64,000 bases of DNA from Devosia sp. (GTDB lineage Bacteria > Pseudomonadota > Alphaproteobacteria > Rhizobiales > Devosiaceae). Below are positions 47,516-57,323 of this stretch, one piece after another; positions within the stretch are counted from its first letter, which is position 1, and the number at the start of each line of letters is the position of its first letter. A program made the translations under genes and the position numbers. The stretch lies in the NCBI GenBank assembly GCA_016713105.1, contig JADJPS010000021.1:349742-413741 (forward strand), read 5' to 3'. The notes under the pieces were generated by a model. The model saw nothing but the letters and a program-made list of their open reading frames with translations. It did no database searches and was not told the origin of the DNA.

Positions 47516-47588
47516 CCGGAAGTTCGCTTCCGGCAGAGGTTGTTTGCACCGACACCTCGGGCCCCGCTCTCCGCAGGGAGGCGGGGCC
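47516..47588 (+). ncRNA. Possible structured RNA or leader with terminator-like end
   Basis: A CCGGAAG-TTCG-CTTCCGG hairpin (47516-47533, UUCG tetraloop) is followed at 47560-47588 by GGCCCCGC...GCGGGGCC with a second inner CTCC/GGAG pairing and a loop GCAG, then TTCT. The two lie in a 590-bp gene-free stretch between divergent urtA and the ankyrin gene. Looks like the 3' half of a small RNA; no Rfam family recognised and no promoter is evident. Confidence 0.35.
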
Positions 47589-47732
47589 TTCTGCTGTCGA
47601 TGAGAATTCCCTCGCCCCTCCCGCAACCATCCCGCCATCCGTGCGTTCCGACTGTGAGTCGAAGGCTCCGCACGAGGCGGCACCGAGTCGGCGAAATGGT
47701 GAGGGCTGACGCTCCCTCGTTGTCGAGCCGAT

Positions 47733-47760
47733 GGGACGCGGAGCTTCGGTTCCGCGTCCC
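47733..47760 (+). terminator. Strong 10-bp hairpin upstream of the ankyrin gene
   Basis: GGGACGCGGA-GCTTCGGT-TCCGCGTCCC, a perfect 10-bp stem followed by TCCTCC. It is 75 bp before the ankyrin gene start, so it is either the end of an upstream small transcript or a 5' leader structure. Confidence 0.45.
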
Positions 47761-47834
47761 TCCTCCATGTCTATGGGTTGCCGCAATTCCGCCGGTTCTC
47801 CCGCCGAAGCTCGAAGGCGGACGGGGGAAAGCCG

Positions 47835-48860
47835 ATGAGACTGCTGCTGGTGGTGTCGCTCATTGTCCTTGCGGGTTCGGCGCGGGCGGATTTCGATGGC
47901 CTGCTCGCGGCATCCCGCCTCGGGGACAGGGCGATGCTGCTCGACCTGCTCAAGGCCGGGGACGATCCCAATCCGCCGAGCTATCACGACGGCTACTCGC
48001 CGCTGCAGTTTGCGGCGGAAGCCGGGGACGCGGAGGCGGTGGCGGCGCTGCTCAGGGCCGGGGCGCGGACCGAGTATCGCGATCACAATGGTGACCGGGC
48101 CCTGCTCTGGGCGACGCGCCGCGGGCATGCCGAGGCAGCGCGATTGCTGCTGGAAGCGGGCTCGCCGCCCGACAGCGCGGACGATCCTTACGGCCGGACT
48201 CCCTTGATGCAGGCGGCATTCGCACGCAACGTCGTGCTCGTCGACTTGCTGCTCGCCGCGGGAGCCGACGTCCACCTGTTCGACCAGACCGGCATGACCG
48301 CTTTGCACCATGCCGCCTGGGGCGGCGCGACCGCCGTCGCCGAGCGGCTCATGGCCGCCGGAGCCAATCCCAACACCATAACCTCGGTGCTGTACGAGAC
48401 TCCGCTGCACTTTGCAGCGCGGTTCGGCGAACCGGACCTGGTCAGGTTGCTGCTGGCCGCCGACACGGCAAGGGAGGCGCGCGACAGCGATGGCTACACG
48501 CCGCTGATGCTCGCGGTGCTGTCGCAACAGGAATCGAATGCGGCCCAGTTGCTGGTCGCCGGCGCGGACCCCGACGCGGCCGATGCATCGGGCACGACGG
48601 CCCTGATGATTGCGGTCGGCGAGGGGCAGCCCGGCATCGTGCGCCGGCTGCTCGAGGCCGGCGCCGATCGCCTGCGTCGGGATGACGGCGGCCGCGGCCC
48701 CCTCGACTACCTGGTGGCGTCCCCCCTCGCGGAGCCGAAATCGATCGAGGGTCACGACCAGCGCTCGAGGGCGGCCAGCATCGACATCGATCCCACCCCG
48801 GAGGAGGTGGGGCGGATCGAGGCCGTCCAGGCCGAGATCCGGGCCCTGCTCGGGCCCTGA
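47835..48860 (+). CDS. Secreted ankyrin-repeat protein
   Basis: 341 residues with signal peptide MRLLLVVSLIVLAGSARA. Seven or eight ankyrin repeats of ~33 residues follow: GYSPLQFAAEAGDAEAVAAL, GDRALLWATRRGHAEAARLL, GRTPLMQAAFARNVVLVDLL, GMTALHHAAWGGATAVAERL, YETPLHFAARFGEPDLVRLL, GYTPLMLAVLSQQESNAAQL, GTTALMIAVGEGQPGIVRRL. The last ~50 residues are not repeats. Start ATG 47835 after GGGGGAAAG. Ends 2 bp before the stop of the convergent RND gene. Periplasmic protein-protein interaction by family; partner unknown. Confidence 0.9.
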   Translation: MRLLLVVSLIVLAGSARADFDGLLAASRLGDRAMLLDLLKAGDDPNPPSYHDGYSPLQFAAEAGDAEAVAALLRAGARTEYRDHNGDRALLWATRRGHAEAARLLLEAGSPPDSADDPYGRTPLMQAAFARNVVLVDLLLAAGADVHLFDQTGMTALHHAAWGGATAVAERLMAAGANPNTITSVLYETPLHFAARFGEPDLVRLLLAADTAREARDSDGYTPLMLAVLSQQESNAAQLLVAGADPDAADASGTTALMIAVGEGQPGIVRRLLEAGADRLRRDDGGRGPLDYLVASPLAEPKSIEGHDQRSRAASIDIDPTPEEVGRIEAVQAEIRALLGP

Positions 48861-48861
48861 T

Positions 48862-51800
48862 CTACTCGGCCGGCGCGGGCGCCGCCTCGGCCTGCTGCGC
48901 GAGGGCGAGTTCGCGCTCGAGCCGCGCCTCCTCCTCGGCCTTGGGCCTCGAGAAGCGGGCCAGCAGCAGATAGGCGACCGGGGTGAGGTAGAGCGTGGCG
49001 ATGGCCGCAAAGCTCAGCCCTCCCACCATGATCCAGCCCAGTGCCGCGCGAGCCTCGGAACCGGCGCCGCCGGCCAGGATCAGCGGTACGCCGCCCAGCA
49101 CGGTCGCGATCATCGTCATCACCACCGGCCGCAGCCGGATGTTGGACGAGTTCTCCACCGCGTCGCGCACCGACTGGCCGCGATCGCGCAGCTGGTTGGC
49201 GAACTCGACGATCAGGATGCCGTTCTTGGCCATGATCCCGACGACGAGGATCAGCCCGATCTGGCTGTAGACGTTGAGCGTCACGCCGGTCACGAGCATG
49301 GCGAAGACCGCGCAGGCGAGCCCGAAGGGCACGGTCGTCATGACGATGATGGCGCTCCACACGCTCTCGAACTGCGCGGCGAGGACCAGCAGGATCACTA
49401 CCAGGGGCGAAGCCGAAGGTGATGGCAAGGCCGTTATTGCTGTCGCCGATGGTCCTGGCCTCGGCCATCGGGATGATCCCGGCCCCGTCTGGCAGCAACG
49501 GCTGGGCGATCCGCACCGCCTCCGCATAGGCGTCGCCGAGGGCAAAGCCGTCGGTCAGGGCGGCCGTCACGGTGACGGCGCGGCGCTGCTCCTCGCGGCC
49601 GAGCGAGGGGGCGATCGGGGCTTCCGCGAGCGAAGCGATGGTCGACATCGGCACGTAGCGGCCATCGGAGGTCTTGAGGAAGATCGACTCGAGATCGCCC
49701 GGGTCATTGACCGGACTCGAGGTCGACAGCATGCGCACCGAGTAGCTCTGGTCGTTGATGAACACGGTTCCGATGTCGGCGCCGTCGATCATTGCCTGCA
49801 TCGTGGTGGCGAGACCGTTGATGTCGATGCCGATCTGCGCGGCCCGTTCGCGGTCGATGGTGAGCGTCATCTGCGGCTGCGTGGTCTCGTAGTTGACGCT
49901 GACGCGACCCCATTTCTCGTCGGTCTCCAGTGCGGACTTCACCCGTTGTGCCGCATCGGCGAGGGTCTGGTAGTTGTCGCCGACGAGCGCGAACTGCAGG
50001 CCCGACCCGCCGCCGCGGACGCCGAGGCTGTTGCCCTGCCGGATCGAGGCGCGGACACCCGGAACCTGGGTGAGCAGCCCATTGATCTCGGCGGTGATCT
50101 GCTGCTGGCTGCGGGCGCGCTCTTCCCAGGGCGCCAGCGTCAGGATGATGAAGCCGGAGTTCGTGTTCGAGCCGAAGCCGGAGATCGAGAAGACGCTGGT
50201 CGCCTCGCCGCTCGCCTTGTAGGGGGCCACGAGGTCCTCGATCTTCTGCATCTGGGTGCGGGTGAAATCGAGGCTGACGGTGTTGGGCGCGCTGACATTG
50301 ATGGCGATGACCGAGCGGTCCTCGGGCGGCGTCAGCTCCTGCCTGAGCGTGCCGAACACCACGCAGGCGGAGCCCGGCAAACAGCAGCGCGACGACGAGC
50401 ACCACCAGCGGGTTGTCGAGGGCGAGACGCAAGGTCACGCGGTAGAGGCCGGCCAGGGCGCCACCGAAGCGCTCCAGCGGGTTCGGTGGCCGCTCGACAT
50501 GCGGCTTCAGCAGGCGCGAGGCCAGCATCGGGGCGAGCGACAGCGCCACGACGGCGGAGAGTCCCACCGAGATGGCGAGCGTGAAGCCGAACTCGCGGAA
50601 CAGCCGGCCGGTCTGGCCCGGCAGGAACGAGATCGGGATGAACACCGCGGCGAGCGTCACGGTGGTGGCGACGACTGCGAAGAACACCTCCTGCGTCCCC
50701 AGCACCGCCGCGGCACGCGGGCCAAGTCCCATCGCGCGGCGGCGGGTGATGTTTTCCAGCACCACGATCGCGTCGTCGACGACCAGTCCGGTGGCGATGA
50801 CAAGTGCCAGCAGGGTCAGGATGTTGAGCGAGAATCCGAAGGCATAGAGTCCGGCGACGGTGCCGATCAGCGCCACCGGCATGGTGACGGCCGGGATGAT
50901 GGTCGCCCGCCAATCGAGCAGGAAAATGAAGATGATGGCGATGACGCCGAGCACCGCGATCAGCAGCGAGCGCTCGACCTCGTGGATGGCGCCGTCGATG
51001 AATACCGATTCATCGGAGTTGATGCGGATGTCGACGCCGGGTGGAAGCGAGTCCCGCAGGCCTTCGACGGCCCGGTGGATGCCCTCCGAGATCTGGACCG
51101 TGTTGGACTGGGCCTGCCGGACGATGCCCAGCCCGATGCCGGACTTGCCGTCGGCGCGCAGGCCGGAGTTGGAGGCGCCGGGGCTGAACACCACGCTGGC
51201 CACGTCGCCGATGCGTATCCTGTCGCGGATGATCAGGTTCTCGAACTGCTCGGGGGTGTTGACCTCGGCCACGGCGCGGATCGCGATGTTCTGGTTGGCG
51301 CCGTTGAGCGAGCCGGCCGGACTGTCGAACGCCATGGTGGAGAGGGCATTCCGAACATCCCCGACGGTGAGGCCGAGGCTCGCGAGCTTCACCTGGTCCA
51401 CGTCGACCTCGAAGACGCGCTGCTGGCTGCCGTTGACCTGCACCTCGGCCACGCCCTGGACGGCGGCCAGCCGCTCGGAGATCACGTCCTCGACCAGTTC
51501 GGTCAGCCGGCTGCGGGTCAGGGTGTCCGAGGTCACCGAGAGCTGGATCACCGCCTGGGCGTTGGAGTCTGCCTTGATGATGGTCGGGGCGTCGGCGCCG
51601 TCGGGCAGCCGGTTGGTGATGCGGCCGAGGGCATCGCGGATATCGGAGGTGGCGTTGTCCAGGTTGGTGCCGTCGGTGAAGGTCAGCGAGACCCGGCTGC
51701 GTCCGTACGAGGAGTCCGACGAGATCGAGGCAACTCCCTGGACCCGCGCCACCGCACCTTCGATCGCCGAGGTGATCTCGCGGTCGACGGTTTCGGCGGA

Positions 51801-51992
51801 GGCTCCCGGGAAGCTGGTCGAGATGGACAGGGTGGGGCGCTCGACGCTGGGCAGTTCCCGCACCTCGACGCCGAAGAAGGCGGCGAGGCCGGCCACGATG
51901 ATCAGGGCGGAAACCACGATCGCGAGGACGGGCCGCCGCACGAACAGTCCGGCAATGGCGCCACCGCGTTCGTTCTGGGACGTTATGCTCAT
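48862..51992 (-). CDS. RND family efflux permease, AcrB-type (two frameshifts)
   Basis: About 1,040 residues joined, full length. Starts with cytoplasmic MSITSQNERGGAIAGLFVRR and the first membrane helix; proton-relay aspartates in ATGLVVDDAIVVLENITRR; the second half has VLVVGIMAKNGILIVEFANQ-like text. Frames slip near 50380 (VALLFAG then SACVVFGTL) and near 49405 (ITFGFAP then LVVILLVLAAQFESVW). ATG 51992 lies 21 bp after the adaptor gene stop. Pumps drugs, solvents or metabolites with an adaptor and an outer-membrane channel; no channel gene is here. Confidence 0.93.
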
Positions 51993-52013
51993 CTGCGTCG
52001 CCTTCCGCGTTGC

Positions 52014-53282
52014 CTAGGAGGGATTTCCCGACTGCCGGTTGCCGGCCCGTTCCCCGCCCTGACTGCCGCCGGGGCCGCTCGCGGCCGGCGCGTCGAGCAG
52101 GCGCACGGTGGAGCCGGCCGTGAGTTGCTGGACTCCCTGCGTCACCACCTGGTCGCCGGCAGACAGGTCGGCCTTCACCAGCACCCCGTCCGAGTTGCGC
52201 TGGATGATCTCGACCGGGACGCGTTCCACCGTTTCGTCGGCATAGCGCCAGAGGAAGGCGCCGGCCGAGGACCACTGGATTGCCAGGGGATCGACGGTTG
52301 GGAAGGCCTCGCCGGCAAAGCTCATCGTCACCGAAAAGCTCATGCCCGGCCTGAGCCGGCCCGCTGCATTGTCGACGCGCGCCTCCACCTTGAGGGTGCG
52401 GCTGGTGGAATCGATGCGGTTGTCGACGGCGCTCACCAGGCCGCTGATGTCGACGCCGGGGAGGGCGACGGCACTGGCATTCACCGGCATGCCGGGCGTG
52501 ATGGCGCCGGCGTAGCGCTCCGGCACCCAGAAGCTGATCACCAGTTCCGATGTGTCCTCGACCGTGGTCACCACGGTCTGGGTGGTGACGGTATTGCCGG
52601 GGCTGACCTGGAACAGGCCGACGGCGCCACCGAACGGGGTGGAGATGGTGCGTCGCCTGAGATCGAGGTCGGCGTTCTGCAATGCGAGCCGGGCGTTGTT
52701 GAAGGCCAGATCGGCGGCCTTCACCTGCACCGTGGTGGCGTTGTTGGCGCCAGCCAGTTCGCGCGTGCGCTCGAGTGCGGTCCGCGCATCGTCGAACGCC
52801 AGCTGCGCGCGTTCGAAGGCGATCCTTTCGGCTTCCGAATCAAGATGGCCGATGGTGGCGCCGGCGATGACGATGTCTCCGGGCCGAACCAGCAGTTCGG
52901 CAAGCGTGCCGTTGGCCGGGGAGACCACGGTGACCGAGCTTGCCGCCGTGCCCTCGCCGATCGCCGTCAGTTTGTCGTTGATGGTGCCCATCACCACGGG
53001 CGAGGTGACCACGACCATGGCGCGGCCGGCGCCCCGGCCGCCCTGACGCTGGCCCGCTGCCTGGCCGCCGCCTTGCCCGCCGAGCTGCGCCCCGCCCTGC
53101 GGCTGGCTTCCGCCGGCTGCCGGTCCGCCACCCGGCTGCGGCGCAGTGGCGGGCTCGCCGGCGGGCAGAGGCAGGGTGATGCCGAAGCGCGCCAGCGTCT
53201 CCGTACTGCCGGGGACGAAGAACACGTAGATCGCAGCCGAGACGGCGATGACAAGCAGCGAGATCAGGATCTGTCTCAGCAC
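52014..53282 (-). CDS. RND efflux periplasmic adaptor (membrane fusion) protein
   Basis: 422 residues from GTG 53282 (LRQILISLLVIAVSAAIYVF follows), supported by AGAAGG 7 bases upstream; the longer frame to 53384 has AT-rich, promoter-like DNA. One N-terminal anchor helix, a Gly/Gln/Pro-rich linker (about residues 45-90), then lipoyl and hairpin domains (VVSPANGTLAELLVRPGDIV; AFDDARTALERTRELAG) and a beta-barrel with VVTQGVQQLTAGSTVRLLD. The unusually long GGQ-rich linker stands out. Operon with the RND gene. Confidence 0.92.
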   Translation of the reverse strand: MLRQILISLLVIAVSAAIYVFFVPGSTETLARFGITLPLPAGEPATAPQPGGGPAAGGSQPQGGAQLGGQGGGQAAGQRQGGRGAGRAMVVVTSPVVMGTINDKLTAIGEGTAASSVTVVSPANGTLAELLVRPGDIVIAGATIGHLDSEAERIAFERAQLAFDDARTALERTRELAGANNATTVQVKAADLAFNNARLALQNADLDLRRRTISTPFGGAVGLFQVSPGNTVTTQTVVTTVEDTSELVISFWVPERYAGAITPGMPVNASAVALPGVDISGLVSAVDNRIDSTSRTLKVEARVDNAAGRLRPGMSFSVTMSFAGEAFPTVDPLAIQWSSAGAFLWRYADETVERVPVEIIQRNSDGVLVKADLSAGDQVVTQGVQQLTAGSTVRLLDAPAASGPGGSQGGERAGNRQSGNPS

Positions 53283-53398
53283 GCGAAGGCCTTCTGATGC
53301 AGGGCCGGCCGCGGGGGAGGGCCGGGCGAACGCGCGGAAAGCTAGCATCGGCATCCGGCGACGCACATTAATTTGCCGTAACAATCCGTTGTGGGGCG

Positions 53399-54037
53399 CT
53401 ACTGCAGCCGGATGGCGAGCCAGTCATGCCCGGCGCTCCGGGCAAGTTCGGCGGCGTCCTGCCCCCGGGCGTTGCGCGCCAGGCGGTCCGCTCCGAAGAG
53501 CAGCAGCAGGCCGGCCGACGGCGCATCGCCATGGTGCGCGGCGGCATGCAGCGGTGTGAAACCGTCGGCCTGCGTCAGGTTCGGATCGGCGCCGGCACGC
53601 AGCAGGCGCTCCACCATGCCGGGACTGCGGCGCGCGACGGCGGCATGGATGGCGGCCACCTGCTGCGCGTTCTCGGCGCGACGGTCGAGATCGCGCGTCA
53701 GCGGCAACAACCGCGCAAACGCCGCCTCGTTGCCGAAGAAGGCCGCGAGGGCCAGCGGGCCGAAGCCGTCCGGCGAGAGCGTTTCGGGATCCCATCCGGC
53801 TGCGATGGCGTCCTCGAGACCGGCCGCATCGCCCAGGATGATCGCCTCGTGCGGATCGAGCCCATCGAGCAGGGGGCGGATAATGGCAACGGCCTGCCGG
53901 TTTCCCACGTAGACCGCCCAGGCGACGAGCGATGCCCCGGCGGCGTTGCGGGCGCCGGCCCGCGCCGGCTCCACGGCCAGTGCCGCCTCGAGGCCCGGAT
54001 TGTCGCTGCGGGCTACGAGCTCGAAGGGGTCGCTCAT
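53399..54037 (-). CDS. Cytoplasmic ankyrin-repeat protein
   Basis: 212 residues from ATG 54037 (MSDPFELVARSDNPGLEAAL); ATG 54055 is the alternative. No signal peptide. Three to four ankyrin-type repeats: ASLVAWAVYVGNRQAVAIIR, GFGPLALAAFFGNEAAFARLL, QQVAAIHAAVARRSPGMVERLL, GFTPLHAAAHHGDAPSAGLL. About 115 bp upstream of the efflux adaptor, same strand, so it may be cotranscribed with the pump. Function unknown. Confidence 0.85.
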   Translation of the reverse strand: MSDPFELVARSDNPGLEAALAVEPARAGARNAAGASLVAWAVYVGNRQAVAIIRPLLDGLDPHEAIILGDAAGLEDAIAAGWDPETLSPDGFGPLALAAFFGNEAAFARLLPLTRDLDRRAENAQQVAAIHAAVARRSPGMVERLLRAGADPNLTQADGFTPLHAAAHHGDAPSAGLLLLFGADRLARNARGQDAAELARSAGHDWLAIRLQ

Positions 54038-54205
54038 GGAACAGGCATCGCACATGGGAAGCTCCGAAACAGCATGCCGCCACCCGTCCGGCAGATGAAC
54101 GGTGCCTGAAGACGCGGCTCAGCAACAGTACATCCTTCCGGCCGCATTGTGTCCCCAAGATGCCAGGGCAGCGGCATTTCCGGTTGAACCAGAAGGACCC
54201 CGAAA

Positions 54206-54850
54206 ATGAACCTCACTTCCAAGACTCTCCTCGCCGCCGCCCTCGTCGTTTCCGCGTTCTCCGTGGCTCCCGCCGTACAGGCCGAGCCGCTGCGCTACGG
54301 TCCCGGCACCTGTGCCGAGGGCTTTGTCTGGCGCGATGCGGCGCCGGGCGATCATGTCTGCGTCAAGCCGCCCGGCCGGCAGCGCGCCGCCGAGGAGAAT
54401 GCGCTGGCCGCGTCCCGCGTCGATCCGACCGGCGCCTACGGGCCGTTGACCTGCGTCGCCGGCTTCGTCTGGCGCGAAGCGTTCTCGGGCGACATGGTCT
54501 GCGTGACCCCCGATCGTCGCGACGCGGTGGCCAACGAGAACCGTCTCGGCCCCTCGCGCCTGGCGCTCGCATATGGTCCGGATACCTGCCGCGACGGCTT
54601 CGTGTGGCGTGATGCCGCTCCGGGCGACCACACCTGCGTGACACCGACCTCGCGCAACCGCGCCGCCAGCGAGAATGCCGCCGCCCTGTCGCGGATCGAT
54701 CCGGCCGGTGCCTACGGGCCGTTCACCTGCGTCGTCGGCTATGTCTGGCGCGAGGCGTTCCGCGGCGACATGGTGTGCGTGACGCCGGCGCGCCGCGACG
54801 CGGTGCTGCAGGAAAATGCGATGGCCGCTGCCCGCAGGGTGCTCGGCTGA
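54206..54850 (+). CDS. Secreted protein with four tandem 45-47-residue repeats
   Basis: 214 residues. Signal peptide MNLTSKTLLAAALVVSAFSV..VQA, then four repeats starting at residues 31, 78, 123 and 170 with the pattern YGPxTC-3-G(F/Y)VWR(D/E)A-2-GD-x-(V/T)CV. Each has two cysteines, perhaps paired. Repeats 1 and 3 share WRDAAPGDH and a 47-residue length; 2 and 4 share WREAFxGDM and 45 residues, so a two-repeat unit was duplicated (ABAB). Such motifs are known in actinobacterial and rhizobial secreted proteins, without assigned function. AGAAGGA precedes ATG 54206. Confidence 0.85.
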   Translation: MNLTSKTLLAAALVVSAFSVAPAVQAEPLRYGPGTCAEGFVWRDAAPGDHVCVKPPGRQRAAEENALAASRVDPTGAYGPLTCVAGFVWREAFSGDMVCVTPDRRDAVANENRLGPSRLALAYGPDTCRDGFVWRDAAPGDHTCVTPTSRNRAASENAAALSRIDPAGAYGPFTCVVGYVWREAFRGDMVCVTPARRDAVLQENAMAAARRVLG

Positions 54851-54968
54851 TCCCGACATCCACCCGTCGCATGGACCGGGTGCCGCCCTGCGGCGCCCGG
54901 TTTCGTGATCCGCGGGGGGATTGTCGCCGTCTGCGGCTCGGCTAATCTCCTGCGGCGGACGGCGGGGG

Positions 54969-56624
54969 ATGGGTTTGGACGAGGTTCATGAGGCGGGTGC
55001 CGAACCGGACCCGGTCCGCAAGCAGCGCGATGGCATCGGCAATCACGGCATCGGGCTGGTCGGTACGGCGATCCTCGTGTTCATCCTCGGGATCATCGTC
55101 GGCATCCCGATTGCCAATTTCGGCGCCGACGTGCTGCTGCGCTATACCCGCGAGGTCTTCGCCATTCTGTTCGGCGTCTTCCTCGTCATCCTGCTCGTGG
55201 CCGGACTGGTGGGCCTGTTCCGGCGGCAGATCTGGGGCGCCGTGTTCCGGCGCGCCGAGTTCGAGATGGAGCGCTTCGCCCGCCCGCTCTCCGACGTCGC
55301 CCGCTTTGCCGCCGAAAAGCGGGTGGACGAGGCGACCGGCGCGGCGCGCGACCTCGCCGAACTGGTGCTGGCGCGCTACGCCTGGGTCTCGACCCGGCGC
55401 TGGCTGATCGCGACGATCACCGCTCTGATCGCCGCCATCGCCGCGCTCGCCGGCTCCGCACTGCTGTTCCAGCAGAACCGCCTGCTGGCCGACCAGAGCG
55501 CGCTGATGACGCAGCAGACGGATCGGCTGACCGAGCAGAACAAGCTGCTCGAATCGCAGATCGAACTCGGCGAGGCACAGCGCAGCGCGGCCATTGTTTC
55601 GGAGATATTCAACATCTCGGCGCAGCTCGGTGCCGAGATCGAGGCACTGGGGCTGCCCGACCCGACGGAGGGGACGCCGGTCGAACGGCTGAGCTTCGGT
55701 CTGAAGGGGCGGATCATCGCCGCCACCAACATGGCGCGCCCCTATCGGTTCCTCAATGCGGGGCTGCTCGAGATCAACGATGCGGACCTGTACCGGATGG
55801 CTCTCGGCCGGCGCACCGAACTGCTGTCGGAGGAAGCGCGCGCCTCGGTCGCTGCCTCCACGCCGAAAAACGCGGCCGGAGAACTCATCGACCGCATCGC
55901 CAGTCCCGAGCGCGGGCAATTGCTCATCCTGCTCGCCAACGCGTTCATCACCGACACCGAGGAGTTGACCTTCCGCGGCGCCGATTTCTCGTTCGCGCAC
56001 GTGCGGATGGACACGCTCAAGGTGATGTCGCTCAACCATGCCTCGCTGCGCTTTTCCGATTTTTCCGGAACCGACTTCGACAGCGTGAGCTTCAGGGGCG
56101 CCTATCTCGAGAACGCCCGCTTCCGCCGCTCGGTGTTCGATAATTGCGACTTCACCGCGGTACCGGCGAACCAGGCCAACGGGCCTTTCCGGCGGAGCGA
56201 TGACTGGGTCTACCGGACGCAGGCCACCGGCGCCGACTTCAATGCCACGCAGATGTTCGACGTCAGGATGAGCGGTAGCCACCTGATGGCTGCCAGTTTC
56301 GACGAGGCCCTGCTGGTGCGGCACGATTTCACCGATTCCACGCTGACCGGCGCCACGTTCCGCAACGCGGCGCTGGCCGATGTGAAGTTCGAGGGGGCCG
56401 ATCTCAAGGCGGTGGAACTCGATGGGGTGATCACCGATCGTGCCGACTTCATCGCCTACCTGGACGAGGTGACCGAGCCGTTCGCCGCCGACCGCTACGA
56501 GATCGCGCCGGTCAGCCGCGCCGACCTCAGCGATCATCCGCGCACGTTCGAGCTGTGGCTGACCGGCTGGCCGGAGGATCGCCAGCTCTATCGCGTCAAG
56601 CGTATCAAGGACTTCACTGAATAG
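54969..56624 (+). CDS. Membrane protein with coiled coil and pentapeptide repeats
   Basis: 551 residues. Two membrane helices at about 26-50 and 62-85, a third at about 140-162, then a coiled coil (LLADQSALMTQQTDRLTEQN) and a helical region. From about residue 330 the sequence turns into loose pentapeptide repeats (LTFRGADFSFAHV, SLRFSDFSGTDFDSVSFRGA, SLTGATFRNAALADVKFEGA), forming a right-handed beta-helix. A short globular tail follows. Start ATG 54969 is the first in good context. Nine bp before the DUF2461 gene. Channel-like, scaffold or sensor roles are all open. Confidence 0.85.
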   Translation: MGLDEVHEAGAEPDPVRKQRDGIGNHGIGLVGTAILVFILGIIVGIPIANFGADVLLRYTREVFAILFGVFLVILLVAGLVGLFRRQIWGAVFRRAEFEMERFARPLSDVARFAAEKRVDEATGAARDLAELVLARYAWVSTRRWLIATITALIAAIAALAGSALLFQQNRLLADQSALMTQQTDRLTEQNKLLESQIELGEAQRSAAIVSEIFNISAQLGAEIEALGLPDPTEGTPVERLSFGLKGRIIAATNMARPYRFLNAGLLEINDADLYRMALGRRTELLSEEARASVAASTPKNAAGELIDRIASPERGQLLILLANAFITDTEELTFRGADFSFAHVRMDTLKVMSLNHASLRFSDFSGTDFDSVSFRGAYLENARFRRSVFDNCDFTAVPANQANGPFRRSDDWVYRTQATGADFNATQMFDVRMSGSHLMAASFDEALLVRHDFTDSTLTGATFRNAALADVKFEGADLKAVELDGVITDRADFIAYLDEVTEPFAADRYEIAPVSRADLSDHPRTFELWLTGWPEDRQLYRVKRIKDFTE

Positions 56625-56633
56625 GGGCAAGGC

Positions 56634-57317
56634 ATGGCGTTCTCGAGCTTCCCGGCAGCGACGCTGGAATTCCTCAAGGGGATCGGAGAGCACAACGACA
56701 AGGGCTGGTTCGAAGCGAACCGGGGTCTGTACGAGGCGGGCTACGTCGACGCCGGCAAGGCATTCGTCTCGGCACTCGGGCCGAAGCTGGCGGTCTTGTC
56801 ACCCGGAGTGAAGTTCGATGCGAAGGTCAACGGCTCGATCACGCGGGTCAACCGCGACATCCGCTTCTCCAAGGACAAGCGTCCCTACAAGGACCATCTC
56901 GATCTGTGGTTCTGGCACGGTGACACCAGGAGCTGGGACAAGCCGGGCTTCTGGTTCCGCATCACGGCCGGAAAGGTGATGCTCGGCACGGGTATCCACA
57001 TGTTCGAGAAGGATCAGCTGGAGCGCTTCCGGCAATCGGTGATCCACCCGCGCTCGGGCAAGGCGCTGGTCGCGGCGATCGAGGAGGTCAGGGCGGCGGG
57101 GGACTACTGGATCGGCGAGAAGACCCGCAAGCTGATGCCCAGGGGCTATGAGGTCGATCCGGCCCGGGCCGAATACCTGCTCTACGAAGGGCTGACGGCC
57201 GGCATCGACCTGCCGGCCGAGGCGGCCTATGCGTCCGGCTTTGCCGATCTGTGCCTCGGCCACTTCCGCGCCACCTGGCCGATCGGTCGCTGGCTCCTTG
57301 CGGAAGTGGCGGAGTAG
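56634..57317 (+). CDS. DUF2461 domain protein
   Basis: 227 residues, the TIGR02453/DUF2461 family: FLKGIGEHNDKGWFEANRGLYEAG, INRDIRFSKDKRPYKDHLDL and TAGKVMLGTGIHMFEKDQLE are its blocks. Cytoplasmic, function unknown. AGGGGC before ATG 56634. Intact frame; convergent with acdS, 6 bp between stops. Confidence 0.93.
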   Translation: MAFSSFPAATLEFLKGIGEHNDKGWFEANRGLYEAGYVDAGKAFVSALGPKLAVLSPGVKFDAKVNGSITRVNRDIRFSKDKRPYKDHLDLWFWHGDTRSWDKPGFWFRITAGKVMLGTGIHMFEKDQLERFRQSVIHPRSGKALVAAIEEVRAAGDYWIGEKTRKLMPRGYEVDPARAEYLLYEGLTAGIDLPAEAAYASGFADLCLGHFRATWPIGRWLLAEVAE

Positions 57318-57323
57318 TCCGGC

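Noticed and set aside
45589..47673. A fused UrtA-UrtB protein with a long N-terminal extension
   Set aside because: The UrtA stop reappears with one base added, a stem-loop lies between, and the extension covers the sigma-54 promoter.
47679..47691. GGCACCGAGTCGG, identical to part of the Streptococcus pyogenes tracrRNA end
   Set aside because: A 13-base chance match; no CRISPR repeats, no cas genes and no matching antirepeat in the window.
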